The notes: generated by a model not told the origin, from the letters alone. Shown: positions 1 to 7,952, counted from the stretch's first letter. The stretch is 11,464 bases of DNA from Gammaproteobacteria bacterium (GCA_011371465.1 DRQL01000253.1:1-11464), one strand, 5' to 3'. A program made the numbers and translations.

Positions 1-184
1 AAATACATTAACTATTCTATATAAGATATTGATATACTGTAATCAGCGACACAGAAACTGCGGGCCGAACGGTGTAGAATCAACCCCGATCCGGGACATC
101 CCGGCGACTGGAATGGTTATACACTTTTCAATACACTACGCGCGCAGCTTGGAATGATCACAAACAACTGAGGAACTTTCAGCG
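1..184. other. Non-coding leader upstream of acpP
   Basis: No gene is visible here. The first 45 bases are very AT-rich and contain TATACT at 33-38, which resembles a sigma70 -10 box, but no good -35 box lies 16-18 bases upstream. A second -10-like word, TAGAAT, is at 75-80, also without a convincing -35. A small stem-loop, CCGGG-ACAT-CCCGG, lies at 91-104 and is not followed by a T-run, so it is not a standard terminator. In related genomes fabG usually precedes acpP; its end is not in this window. The region is the likely site of the acpP promoter, but I cannot fix the start of transcription. Confidence 0.45.
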
Positions 185-421
185 ATGAGTAATGTTGAAG
201 AACGCGTCAAGAAGATTGTCGTCGAGCAACTGGATGTTAGCGAGGACTCTGTCACCAACGAAGCATCTTTTGTAGATGACCTGGGCGCGGATTCCCTGGA
301 TACCGTGGAGCTGGTCATGGCGCTTGAAGAAGAATTCGAGTGCGAGATTCCCGATGAAGAGGCGGAAAAGATCACCACCGTCCAGCAAGCGATTGATTAC
401 GTCTCGGCGCACCTCGGTTAA
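185..421 (+). CDS. acpP: Acyl carrier protein AcpP
   Basis: This is a 78-residue acidic acyl carrier protein. It carries growing acyl chains as thioesters on a 4'-phosphopantetheine arm for the cytoplasmic type II fatty acid synthase, and supplies acyl groups for lipid A and phospholipids. The attachment serine is Ser37 in the motif DLGADSLDTVELV, and the length and four-helix pattern match E. coli AcpP. Residue 53 is a cysteine (EFECEIPD), where E. coli AcpP has EFDTEIPD. The start is set by GAGGAA at 170-175, nine bases before the ATG. fabF follows after a 91-base gap that holds a strong stem-loop, a common arrangement in which acpP message greatly exceeds that of downstream genes. The identification is secure. 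Confidence 0.98.
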   Translation: MSNVEERVKKIVVEQLDVSEDSVTNEASFVDDLGADSLDTVELVMALEEEFECEIPDEEAEKITTVQQAIDYVSAHLG

Positions 422-440
422 TTATCACGTCCCTCGCAAT

Positions 441-471
441 CGCAGTGCCGGCAGTCCGGGCCGGCACTGCG
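441..471 (+). promoter_or_regulatory. Strong stem-loop between acpP and fabF
   Basis: The arms CGCAGTGCCGGC (441-452) and GCCGGCACTGCG (460-471) form a perfect 12-bp, GC-rich stem with a 7-base loop. It begins 19 bases after the acpP stop. No T-run follows, so it is not a classical rho-independent terminator. A stem of this strength at the 3' end of acpP could protect the acpP message from 3' exonucleases, or partly attenuate transcription before fabF. The structure is seen directly; the role is inference. Confidence 0.7.
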
Positions 472-512
472 GTGTAATCCACTGTCCCGCAGAACCTTTG
501 GAGTAACATCCT

Positions 513-1754
513 GTGTCGCAACGCCGCGTCGTGGTTACCGGACTGGGCATCGTCAGCCCGGTCGGACTTACCGTCCAGGAAGCCTGGGAGAACATCATCG
601 CGGGCCGCAGCGGCATCCGCTCGATCACGGAATTCGACGTCACGGATTTCCCGGTGCGTTTCGGCGGCACCGTCAAGGGCTTCGACGTGTCCGATTACAT
701 GTCGAAAAAGGACGCGCGCCGGATGGAGCGTTTTATCCATTACGGATTTGCCGCCGGTACGCAGGCCATGAAGGATGCCGGCCTGGAAGTGACAGAAGCC
801 AATGCCGAGCGCATCGGTGTCTCGATCGGTTCCGGCATCGGCGGTCTGCGTGGTATCGAAAAGAACTACGATGCCTTCCTGGAAGGCGGCCCGCGCAAGA
901 TATCCCCGTTTTTCGTTCCCGCCAATATCATCAACATGATTGGCGGCAACCTGTCCATCAGCTACGGGCTCAAGGGCCCGAACATCGCCATGGTGACGGC
1001 CTGTACCTCGGGCACACACAGCATTGGCGAAGCCGCGCGCATTATCGCCTACGGTGACGCGGATGCCATGCTGGCCGGTGGCGCGGAAATGGCTACCACG
1101 CATACCGGGCTGGGCGGTTTTGCCGCTGCCAAGGCCCTGTCCACGCGCAATGATGATCCGCAGGCGGCCAGCCGGCCCTGGGACCTGGACCGTGACGGTT
1201 TCGTGCTGGGCGACGGCGCCGGTGTCATGGTGCTGGAGGAATACGAACAGGCCAGGGCGCGCGGTGCGAATATCTACGCGGAGGTTTCCGGCTATGGCAT
1301 GAGTGGCGATGCCTACCACATGACACAGCCGGCACCGAACGGTGACGGTGCGGCACGCTGCATGCGCAACGCCATCCGTGATGCGGGCCTGAACCCGGAC
1401 CAGATCGACTATATCAACGCACACGGCACTTCCACGCCGGCGGGTGACCTGGCCGAAGTACAGGGTATCAAGACCGCGCTGGGAGACCATGCGTACCGCG
1501 TTGCTGTCAGTTCCACCAAGTCCATGACCGGTCACCTGCTGGGTGCCGCGGGCGGCGTGGAAGCGATCTTCTCGATACTGGCCCTGCGCGACCAGGTGGC
1601 ACCGCCGACCATCAACCAGGTGACCGCGGACCCGGAGTGTGACCTGGATTTTGTGCCCAACGAGGCGCGCAACATGACCATCCGCGCCGTGATGTCCAAT
1701 TCCTTCGGCTTTGGCGGTACCAACGGCGCCATTGTTTTTACCCGACCGGGCTAG
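513..1754 (+). CDS. fabF: Beta-ketoacyl-ACP synthase II (KAS II)
   Basis: This 413-residue thiolase-fold enzyme condenses malonyl-ACP with acyl-ACP in the elongation cycle of cytoplasmic fatty acid synthesis, and in the family is linked to making cis-vaccenate. The catalytic set is complete: Cys164 in VTACTSGTHS, His304 in INAHGTSTP, Lys336 in SSTKSMTG and His341 in TGHLLGAAGG. The C-terminal glycine-rich gate SFGFGGTNGA is also intact. The length matches FabF (about 412). The start is GTG: GGAG at 500-503 sits nine bases upstream, and the conserved start RRVVVTGLGIVSP follows at once. It lies directly after its carrier protein gene acpP. FabB is the alternative, but the acpP neighbour and length favour FabF. 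Confidence 0.97.
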   Translation: MSQRRVVVTGLGIVSPVGLTVQEAWENIIAGRSGIRSITEFDVTDFPVRFGGTVKGFDVSDYMSKKDARRMERFIHYGFAAGTQAMKDAGLEVTEANAERIGVSIGSGIGGLRGIEKNYDAFLEGGPRKISPFFVPANIINMIGGNLSISYGLKGPNIAMVTACTSGTHSIGEAARIIAYGDADAMLAGGAEMATTHTGLGGFAAAKALSTRNDDPQAASRPWDLDRDGFVLGDGAGVMVLEEYEQARARGANIYAEVSGYGMSGDAYHMTQPAPNGDGAARCMRNAIRDAGLNPDQIDYINAHGTSTPAGDLAEVQGIKTALGDHAYRVAVSSTKSMTGHLLGAAGGVEAIFSILALRDQVAPPTINQVTADPECDLDFVPNEARNMTIRAVMSNSFGFGGTNGAIVFTRPG

Positions 1755-1765
1755 TTTCATTTCAC

Positions 1766-3082
1766 ATGCAGGTAACCACCGAAGCCGGCTTTGACCTGCT
1801 TGACCTGCACGCCCTCGACCCCGGGCGTTACCCCCACCTGCTGGAAAGTGCCGCGCACGGTCCACAGGGCCGTTTCGACATCCTGTTTGCCTTCCCCGGC
1901 GAGTCGCTGGTGCTGCACGACCTGCACGACTTCGATTTCCTGCGGGCGCTGGATGCGCACTGGAAAGCCGCTGCGCAGGGTCGGCGTTGTGCAGGGGAAC
2001 TGCCATTCTGCGGTGGCTGGTTCCTGTACCTCGGTTACGAGCTGGCCGCCCAGGTCGAACCCCGGCTCGCGTTGCCGGAAGATCCTTCCGCACTGCCGGT
2101 TGCCAGTGCCACCCGCATGCCCGCTGCGATCATCCACGACCACCTGCAGGAGCGGCGCTGGATCGTTGCCGAGCAGCAGCAACAGGTCGACCGGATTCGC
2201 GCCGATATTACCCGGCTGGAACCGGCTGCGACGCCGTTGCCGGGCATTGCCCTGCAAGCGAGCGAGGAGCCCGAGCAGTCCTACCTGGAAGCCGTGCAGC
2301 GGATCCTGGCCTACATCCGTGACGGGGATGTATTCCAGGTTAACCTGTCCCGCCAGTGGAACGCGGACTGGCCGCGGGCGACCGACAGTCACCGCCTGTA
2401 CCGCCAGTTGCGCAACGCCAATCCCGGCCCCTTCAATGGTCTGGCCACCTGGGGGGAGCTTGCGTTACTGAGTTCCTCACCCGAGCGCCTGGTCGCGACC
2501 CGGGGCGGGCGGGTGTACACCCGCCCGATTGCCGGCACCCGCCCACGGGGACAGCGGGCGGATACCGACCGGGATTTTTCGGAAGAGCTGCTGGCACACC
2601 CCAAGGAACGCGCCGAACACATCATGCTCATCGATCTGGAACGCAACGACGTGGGACGCATTGCCATCCCTGGCAGTGTCGCGGTGAGCGAACTGATGAC
2701 ACTGGAATCCTACGCGACCGTCCACCACATCGTCTCCGGTGTCGAAGCACGCATCCGCCCCGGGGTGACGCCGGGAGAGATTATCCGTGCGCTGTTCCCG
2801 GGTGGTACGATTACCGGGTGTCCCAAGGTGCGTTGTATGGAGATCATTGCCGAACTCGAAGGGACCGGCCGCGGCGCCTACACGGGCTCGATGGGCTACC
2901 TGAACCACGATGGCAGCATGGACCTGAATATCCTGATCCGCACCCTGGTGCGCAGTGGCGAGCGCCTGCAGTTCCGCGCGGGTGCCGGGATCGTCAGCGA
3001 TTCCGTGCCGAGTAACGAGCTGGAAGAAACCCGCGCCAAGGCGCGTGGTATGCTGCGCGCGATACAGGGGCAACCGTCGTGA
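1766..3082 (+). CDS. pabB: Aminodeoxychorismate synthase component I (PabB-like)
   Basis: This is a 438-residue chorismate-binding enzyme. With a glutamine amidotransferase (PabA or TrpG, not encoded here) PabB makes 4-amino-4-deoxychorismate from chorismate for folate synthesis. The C-terminal catalytic half shows the family motifs: PIAGTRPRG from residue 254, EHIMLIDLERNDVG, GGTITGCPK, GSMGYLNHDG and GAGIVSDSVPSNELEET. The N-terminal part has GRFDILFA, as PabB does, and the protein is shorter than typical TrpE. It overlaps pabC, which uses the product, and this supports PabB. Position 256 is alanine, where E. coli PabB has Lys274 of PIKGT; alanine there is typical of TrpE, so anthranilate synthase activity is not excluded. 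LLES at residues 25-28 also recalls the TrpE tryptophan-binding motif. No clear ribosome binding site precedes the ATG, 11 bases after the fabF stop. Confidence 0.87.
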   Translation: MQVTTEAGFDLLDLHALDPGRYPHLLESAAHGPQGRFDILFAFPGESLVLHDLHDFDFLRALDAHWKAAAQGRRCAGELPFCGGWFLYLGYELAAQVEPRLALPEDPSALPVASATRMPAAIIHDHLQERRWIVAEQQQQVDRIRADITRLEPAATPLPGIALQASEEPEQSYLEAVQRILAYIRDGDVFQVNLSRQWNADWPRATDSHRLYRQLRNANPGPFNGLATWGELALLSSSPERLVATRGGRVYTRPIAGTRPRGQRADTDRDFSEELLAHPKERAEHIMLIDLERNDVGRIAIPGSVAVSELMTLESYATVHHIVSGVEARIRPGVTPGEIIRALFPGGTITGCPKVRCMEIIAELEGTGRGAYTGSMGYLNHDGSMDLNILIRTLVRSGERLQFRAGAGIVSDSVPSNELEETRAKARGMLRAIQGQPS

Positions 3083-3933
3083 ACGAGGTGCAGTATTTCA
3101 TCAACGGTCAGGCGGGAGACCGGGTCAGTGCCGCCGAGCGCGCGCTGCACTACGGCGACGGGTTGTTTGAGACCATCCGTGTGCGTGGTGGCGAACCGGA
3201 GTACCTGGCCAGGCACATGCAGCGCCTGAACAGCGGTTGCGAGCAACTGCAGTTCCCGCCGCTCGACTGGGCACTGGTCAGGGAGGAGCTGCTGGAACTG
3301 GCGGCGCTGGGTCAGGATACGGTACTCAAGTACATCCTCAGCCGCGGTGTCGGTGGTCGCGGCTACCGGCCCGCTGCCGACAGGGACGTTACGCGCATTG
3401 CCTCGCTGCACCCGCTGCCGCACTGGCCGGCCGGTCCACAGCAACACGGTGTGCGTACCCGTATCTGCAGCACGCGCCTGGCGGCCCAGCCGCTGCTGGC
3501 GGGGATCAAGCACCTCAACCGCCTGGAACAGGTGCTGGCGCGGGCGGAGTGGGATGACGACGGTATTGCCGAAGGGTTGATGCTCGACCAGCAGGAGCGC
3601 CTGATCGAAGGAACCATGAGTAACCTGTTTATCGTCAACGGCCGCGAACTGCTGACCCCGGAGTTGTCGGGCTGCGGAGTGGCCGGTGTAATGCGATCTG
3701 TTATTCTCGACCTTGCGGTCTCCCTGGGTCTGCCGGTGCGGGTGGCCCCGGTAACATTGGACGATGTGCGCAGCGCCGGGGAACTGTTTGTCTGCAACAG
3801 TCTGGCCGGGATCTGGCCGGTCGTGTCCATCGAGTCGGTCCGGGAATTTTCGATCGGCCGGATGACCCGCCAGTTGCAGGTGGCGCTGGAGGCCGGTGAG
3901 GATGATAACAGGGGTAACTGGTACAGGACGTGA
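3079..3933 (+). CDS. pabC: Aminodeoxychorismate lyase
   Basis: This is a 284-residue fold-type IV PLP enzyme. PabC removes pyruvate from 4-amino-4-deoxychorismate to give p-aminobenzoate for folate. The N-terminal ALHYGDGLFETIRV motif, the PLP lysine Lys144 in AGIKHLNRLEQ, and the IEGTMSNLFIV and GVMRSVIL segments that hold cofactor phosphate are all present. The GTG start overlaps the pabB stop in a GTGA, so translation is probably coupled to that of pabB. Its own stop overlaps the mltG start in the same way. D-amino acid or branched-chain aminotransferases share this fold, but the pabB and mltG neighbours and the motif wording fit PabC. Confidence 0.95.
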   Translation: MNEVQYFINGQAGDRVSAAERALHYGDGLFETIRVRGGEPEYLARHMQRLNSGCEQLQFPPLDWALVREELLELAALGQDTVLKYILSRGVGGRGYRPAADRDVTRIASLHPLPHWPAGPQQHGVRTRICSTRLAAQPLLAGIKHLNRLEQVLARAEWDDDGIAEGLMLDQQERLIEGTMSNLFIVNGRELLTPELSGCGVAGVMRSVILDLAVSLGLPVRVAPVTLDDVRSAGELFVCNSLAGIWPVVSIESVREFSIGRMTRQLQVALEAGEDDNRGNWYRT

Positions 3934-4967
3934 ACGGATTGGAAAGCAGACAACGTACCCTGCGCGACCCGGTTTTCCGGGTGGCCGGTCTGTTGGTGCT
4001 GACAGGCAGCTTCGCGCTGGCCTGGCTGTTCATGGATTTCCAGGCTTTTCGCCAGCAGGCGCTGGCGGTTCCTGAGCAGGGTCTGAGCCTGGTGGTGGAG
4101 CCGGGCAGCACCCTGAAATCGATTGCCGCGCGGCTGGAACAGCAGCAGGTGCTGGACAACGCGCTCTACCTGGTGGCGCTGGCGCGTTACCTGCGGCTGG
4201 ATGCGCAGATCAAGGCCGGGGAATTCAGGTTGTCGCCCGGTACCACGCCGGAGCAACTGCTGCACCAGCTGGCCGAGGGCAAGGTGGTGCAGCACACCAT
4301 TACCCTGATCGAGGGAGAAACCTTTACGCAGATGATGCAGCGCGTGAGCGCGGACCCGGTGCTGGTGCACAAGCTGGAGTCCAGCGATGCCGAAACCGTA
4401 ATGGCGGCCATCGGGCACCCCGGCGAGCACCCGGAAGGGCGTTTTCTCGCCGAAACCTATCACTTTCCCCGTGGCACTTCGGATATCGACTACCTGCGCC
4501 GCGCCTACCGGGAGATGGAGACCTTCCTGCAGGAAAGCTGGCAAGCGCGCGACGAAGGCCTGCCGCTGAAAACACCCTACGAGGCACTGATCCTGGCTTC
4601 CATCGTGGAGAAGGAAACCGCGCTGGCGGAAGAACGGCCGTTGATCGCCGGTGTCTTTGTCCGCCGCCTGCAAAAAGGCATGAAGCTGCAGACCGATCCA
4701 ACGGTGATCTACGGGATGGGCGAACGTTACCAGGGAGATATACGCTACCGCGATCTGCGTCGCGATACCCCGTACAATACCTACACGCGCTTTGGCCTGC
4801 CCCCCACGCCCATCGCCATGCCGGGCAAGGAGGCCATCCTCGCGGCGCTGCACCCGGCGCCGGGCGATGCGCTGTATTTTGTCGCCCGCGGTGACGGCAG
4901 TCACCAGTTTTCCGGCAGCCTGGAACAGCACAACCGCGCCGTCGACCGCTACCAGAGAAAACGCTGA
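3930..4967 (+). CDS. mltG: Endolytic murein transglycosylase MltG (YceG)
   Basis: This is a 345-residue inner-membrane protein. MltG cleaves nascent glycan strands within the chain and is thought to end peptidoglycan polymerisation. After a short cytoplasmic N-terminus there is one membrane segment at about residues 15-35 (VAGLLVLTGSFALAWLFM), then a periplasmic LysM-like part and the YceG domain. The catalytic glutamate is Glu227 in ASIVEKETA, matching Glu218 of E. coli MltG. The C-terminal blocks TDPTVIYG, YNTYTRFGLPPTPI and LYFVARGDGSHQFS are conserved in the family. The start is GTG in a GTGA overlap with the pabC stop. tmk begins 4 bases after the stop. Confidence 0.96.
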   Translation: MNGLESRQRTLRDPVFRVAGLLVLTGSFALAWLFMDFQAFRQQALAVPEQGLSLVVEPGSTLKSIAARLEQQQVLDNALYLVALARYLRLDAQIKAGEFRLSPGTTPEQLLHQLAEGKVVQHTITLIEGETFTQMMQRVSADPVLVHKLESSDAETVMAAIGHPGEHPEGRFLAETYHFPRGTSDIDYLRRAYREMETFLQESWQARDEGLPLKTPYEALILASIVEKETALAEERPLIAGVFVRRLQKGMKLQTDPTVIYGMGERYQGDIRYRDLRRDTPYNTYTRFGLPPTPIAMPGKEAILAALHPAPGDALYFVARGDGSHQFSGSLEQHNRAVDRYQRKR

Positions 4968-4971
4968 CCTC

Positions 4972-5631
4972 ATGAATCAGGGCATCACACACGGACGATT
5001 CATTACGCTGGAAGGCGGGGAAGGCGCCGGCAAGACCACGGCGCTCGACTACCTGTGTGCACGCCTGGAACAGGCCGGTATCCGCGTGCTGCGTACGCGC
5101 GAACCGGGTGGTACCGGGCTGGGTGAAAAAGTGCGCGCACTGCTGCTGGACCCGGATCACACCGGCATGCACGCCGATACGGAACTGCTGCTGATGTTCG
5201 CGGCGCGCGCCCAGCACCTGCACGAGGTGATCCTGCCGGCGCTGGAGCGGGGCGAGTGGGTGATCTGCGACCGTTTTACCGATGCCACCTACGCCTACCA
5301 GGGAGGCGGGCGCGGCATCGACGTACAGCGCATCGGCCTGCTGGAAGACTGGGTACAACAGGGTATGCAACCGGATACGACGCTGCTGTTTGATCTGCCG
5401 GTGGCGCAGGGGCTGGCGCGCGCCGGGCAGCGCGGGGCGCTGGACCGGTTCGAACAGGAGCAGCAGGACTTTTTTACGCGCGTGCGCGATGCCTACCTGG
5501 CGCGTGCCGCGCAGTACCCCGACCGTTTTCGCATCGTCGACGCGGGCCAGGCGCTCGAAGCTGTGCAGCAGCAACTGGGTGCGATCATCGACGGCTGGCT
5601 TGAGCAGGAGCAGAAATGTTCACGTGGCTGA
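4972..5631 (+). CDS. tmk: Thymidylate kinase
   Basis: This is a 219-residue enzyme. Tmk phosphorylates dTMP to dTDP with ATP, a required step in dTTP supply. The P-loop GGEGAGKTT spans residues 15-23, followed by TREPGGTGLGE, which contacts the nucleotide, then CDRFTDATYAYQGGGRG, and a basic LID segment (GQRGALDRFE) of the bacterial type. The same frame is open back to 4792 inside mltG. ATG 4972 is chosen because it gives the usual length and starts just before GRFITLEGGEG. It is 4 bases from the mltG stop, with no strong ribosome binding site, so coupling to mltG translation is likely. Its 3' end overlaps holB by 16 bases. Confidence 0.97.
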   Translation: MNQGITHGRFITLEGGEGAGKTTALDYLCARLEQAGIRVLRTREPGGTGLGEKVRALLLDPDHTGMHADTELLLMFAARAQHLHEVILPALERGEWVICDRFTDATYAYQGGGRGIDVQRIGLLEDWVQQGMQPDTTLLFDLPVAQGLARAGQRGALDRFEQEQQDFFTRVRDAYLARAAQYPDRFRIVDAGQALEAVQQQLGAIIDGWLEQEQKCSRG

Positions 5632-6608
5632 ATAAACCCTGGCAGCAGTTTGTGCAGTCGCATGCCCAGGGACGTCTGCCGCACGCCCTGCTCATCCGCG
5701 GCCGGGAAGGGGTCGGCAAGCAGGTGCTGGCCGAACAGCTGGCCGCTGCCCTGCTGTGTGAACAGCCCGGTGCGGAAGGCCGGCCCTGCGGCCGTTGCCA
5801 GGCCTGTGGCTGGTTGCAGGCCGGCACGCACCCCGACCTGCTGTGGGTCCGGCCCGAAGAGGAGGGCAAGGCCATTAAAATTGACCAGGTCCGGGCGCTG
5901 AACACCCGACTGGCCACTACCAGTCACGCCGGTCGCTACAAGGTGGCCATTCTGCAACCGGCCGACGCCATGAACGTGAACGCCGCCAACAGCCTGCTGA
6001 AGACGCTGGAAGAGCCTGCTGCCGATACATTGTTGCTGTTGCTGGCGGCAGCGCCCGGCCGCCTGCCGGCAACCATCCGCAGCCGCTGCCAGCAACTGGA
6101 GGTGGCGACACCGGATCGGGACAGCGCCCGGCAATGGCTGCTGGACGAAGGTATAGCGGCGGACAGCGCTGCGCGCTACCTCGAGCTGGCCGGTGGCGCG
6201 CCGCTGCTGGCGCGCCGCATGGCCGCCGCGGAGGACGGTGCCCTGCGCGACCAGCGCCTGGAGCAGTTGCAGGGCGTGTTCGCGGGTCGGCTCGATCCGG
6301 TGCAGGTGGCAAAGGAGTGGCTGGAACCGGCCGGACCGGAGGTGCTGGAGTGGTGGCGCAGCTGGGTGCAGGCGCTGTTGCGCTGGCAGCTGGGCGGACA
6401 GCCCCCCGTCGAAGAAGATGTGGCGCAGAAGTTGCAGCAGATTACAGAAACGGTAGACTGTCGGCAGCTGTTTGAAATGTCCGACCGGATCACGCAGGCA
6501 CTGAACGCGACCGGTTCCGGGCTGAACCGGCAGATGATGCTGGAAGATGTACTGATTTCCTGGGCAAGGCTGGCGGGACCGGCCCGTACCCGGACCATAA
6601 GCAGGTAA
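5616..6608 (+). CDS. holB: DNA polymerase III delta' subunit
   Basis: This is a 330-residue AAA+ family subunit of the clamp loader, which with delta and tau/gamma loads the beta sliding clamp onto primed DNA. Visible features are a P-loop-like GREGVGK at 29-35, four zinc-ligand cysteines (Cys48, 58, 61, 64), NSLLKTLEEP at about 125-134, and the SRC motif at 156-158. The N-terminal PWQQFVQ start is typical of delta'. AGGAG at 5605-5609, six bases before the ATG, lies inside tmk, and the genes overlap by 16 bases. The tmk-holB-TatD-family order is conserved in gammaproteobacteria. The P-loop is better preserved than in E. coli delta', but ATP binding cannot be judged from this. Confidence 0.94.
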   Translation: MFTWLNKPWQQFVQSHAQGRLPHALLIRGREGVGKQVLAEQLAAALLCEQPGAEGRPCGRCQACGWLQAGTHPDLLWVRPEEEGKAIKIDQVRALNTRLATTSHAGRYKVAILQPADAMNVNAANSLLKTLEEPAADTLLLLLAAAPGRLPATIRSRCQQLEVATPDRDSARQWLLDEGIAADSAARYLELAGGAPLLARRMAAAEDGALRDQRLEQLQGVFAGRLDPVQVAKEWLEPAGPEVLEWWRSWVQALLRWQLGGQPPVEEDVAQKLQQITETVDCRQLFEMSDRITQALNATGSGLNRQMMLEDVLISWARLAGPARTRTISR

Positions 6609-6624
6609 CAGGTAGTCGAACGAT

Positions 6625-6984
6625 ATGGCAGATAAACCGGTGGGTGGAGCACGGCAGGGCATCCTGTCGCTGACCATAAAGGACAAGAGCGCGCTGTACG
6701 CGGCCTATATGCCTTTTGTAAAAAACGGCGGCCTGTTTATTCCCACCAACAAAAGCTATCAACTCGGCGACGAAGTATTCATGTTGCTGACCCTGATGGA
6801 AGAGACCGAAAAGATCCCGGTCGCCGGCAAGATCATCTGGATTACCCCCAAGGGTGCGCAGGGCGCGCGCGCGGCGGGTATCGGCGTGCAGTTCAGTGAC
6901 CAGGACGACGGTTCCGCACAGAAGAAAATCGAGACCTACCTGGCCGGCGCACTGGCGGCCGACCGTCCCACGCACACCATGTAA
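6625..6984 (+). CDS. pilZ: PilZ domain protein (type IV pilus PilZ)
   Basis: This is a 119-residue single-domain PilZ protein. In Pseudomonas aeruginosa PilZ (PA2960), also between holB and a TatD-family gene, is needed for type IV pilus assembly; in Xanthomonas it bridges the PilB ATPase and FimX. The core segments YMPFVKNGGLFIPT (28-41), KIIWITPKG and GIGVQFSD are present. The RxxxR motif needed for cyclic di-GMP binding is missing at the N-terminus, as in P. aeruginosa PilZ, so a protein-protein role is likely. It starts 16 bases after the holB stop and ends 8 bases before ycfH, with only a weak ribosome binding site. No pilus structural gene is in the window. Confidence 0.93.
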   Translation: MADKPVGGARQGILSLTIKDKSALYAAYMPFVKNGGLFIPTNKSYQLGDEVFMLLTLMEETEKIPVAGKIIWITPKGAQGARAAGIGVQFSDQDDGSAQKKIETYLAGALAADRPTHTM

Positions 6985-6992
6985 GCAGGACC

Positions 6993-7787
6993 ATGCTGGT
7001 CGACTCTCATTGTCATCTCGACATGCTGTGCCCGCAAAGCCAGTCCATCGAGGACGTACTCGAACAGGCCGCACAGGCGGACATCGAACACATGCTGTGC
7101 GTGTCGGTCAGCCTGGAACGCTTTCAGCCCATGATGGAACTGATCGCGCCCCATGCGCAGATCTCGGCCTCCGTGGGAGTGCACCCGGACGGCACCGATG
7201 TACAGGAAGCCGACGAAGCCACGCTGGTTGAACTGGCCCGGCACGAGCGCATCGTGGCCATCGGTGAGACCGGCCTGGATTATTTTCGCACCGAAGGTGA
7301 TGTGGAATGGCAGCGCGAGCGATTCCGCCGGCATATCCGCGCCGCACGGGAGGCCCGCAAACCCCTCATCGTACACACCCGCGCCGCCAGGGAAGACACC
7401 CTGGCCATACTGCGTGAAGAGCGCGCCGATGAGGCCGGCGGCGTACTGCACTGCTTTACCGAAGACTGGGACATGGCGCGCGCCGCGCTGGACCTGAATT
7501 TCTACATATCCTTTTCCGGTATCGTTACCTTCAAAAACGCCGTGGAACTGAAAGAAGTCGCGCGCAGGGTACCGGCCGAGCGCATGCTGGTGGAAACCGA
7601 TGCGCCGTATCTCGCCCCGGTCCCCAAACGGGGCAAAACCAACCAGCCCGCCTTTGTGCGCTACACCGCGGAGTATCTCGCCGAACTGCGTGGTGAAACC
7701 CTGGAGCAGCTGGCGGCCGTCACCACGGATAATTTCTACCGGCTGTTTGCCGATGCCCGCCGGCCGGTTGTCGAGGCCATTCAGTAA
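6993..7787 (+). CDS. ycfH: TatD-family metal-dependent hydrolase (YcfH-like)
   Basis: This is a 264-residue TIM-barrel metallohydrolase. Members are metal-dependent DNases; E. coli YcfH is the syntenic relative next to holB, but its cellular role is poorly defined. The two-metal site is complete: His6 and His8 in DSHCHLD, Glu92 in AIGETGLDYF, His128 in VHTRAA, His153 in LHCFTED and Asp203 in ETDAPYLAP. AGGA at 6987-6990 is only 2 bases from the ATG, a rather short spacing; coupling to pilZ translation is plausible. It ends the conserved housekeeping block: after it comes a 274-base gap and a change of gene content. Many annotations would use the symbol tatD. Confidence 0.95.
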   Translation: MLVDSHCHLDMLCPQSQSIEDVLEQAAQADIEHMLCVSVSLERFQPMMELIAPHAQISASVGVHPDGTDVQEADEATLVELARHERIVAIGETGLDYFRTEGDVEWQRERFRRHIRAAREARKPLIVHTRAAREDTLAILREERADEAGGVLHCFTEDWDMARAALDLNFYISFSGIVTFKNAVELKEVARRVPAERMLVETDAPYLAPVPKRGKTNQPAFVRYTAEYLAELRGETLEQLAAVTTDNFYRLFADARRPVVEAIQ

Positions 7788-7892
7788 CGGTTGCTGCTTA
7801 TCTGCGGCATCTCATGTCTTTGATTTTACGACATTCTGTAACCGGCGGGCTGGGATTACCCGTTCCGCTTGAATCCCGTTCCCGCTTACGGT

Positions 7893-7915
7893 AAAAAACA
7901 CCTCAGGACAGGTGT
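7893..7915 (-). terminator. Weak terminator-like hairpin, minus strand
   Basis: On the minus strand ACACCT-gtcctg-AGGTGT forms a 6-bp stem with a 6-base loop, followed at once by T residues (the A-run 7893-7898 on the + strand). This has the shape of a rho-independent terminator for leftward transcription. The stem is short and no leftward gene lies upstream of it in the window, so it may be chance. Confidence 0.25.
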
Positions 7916-7952
7916 ATCCCGGTCATTAAGCGTCGAAACAACAAAAGGCGTC

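Noticed and set aside
91..104. Terminator of an upstream gene
   Set aside because: The 5-bp stem CCGGG/CCCGG has no T-run after it.
372..2093. Long open frame on the minus strand (573 codons)
   Set aside because: It lies antisense to fabF and parts of acpP and pabB, which have complete catalytic motifs. The translation is arginine- and glycine-rich without family motifs, as expected for shadow frames in GC-rich DNA.
4792..4971. In-frame upstream extension of tmk
   Set aside because: It lies wholly inside mltG in another frame and would add 60 residues not found in thymidylate kinases; ATG 4972 gives the usual length.
3363..4973. Long open frame on the minus strand (536 codons)
   Set aside because: It is antisense to pabC and mltG, both clearly real. 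No recognisable domain and no ribosome binding site were seen.
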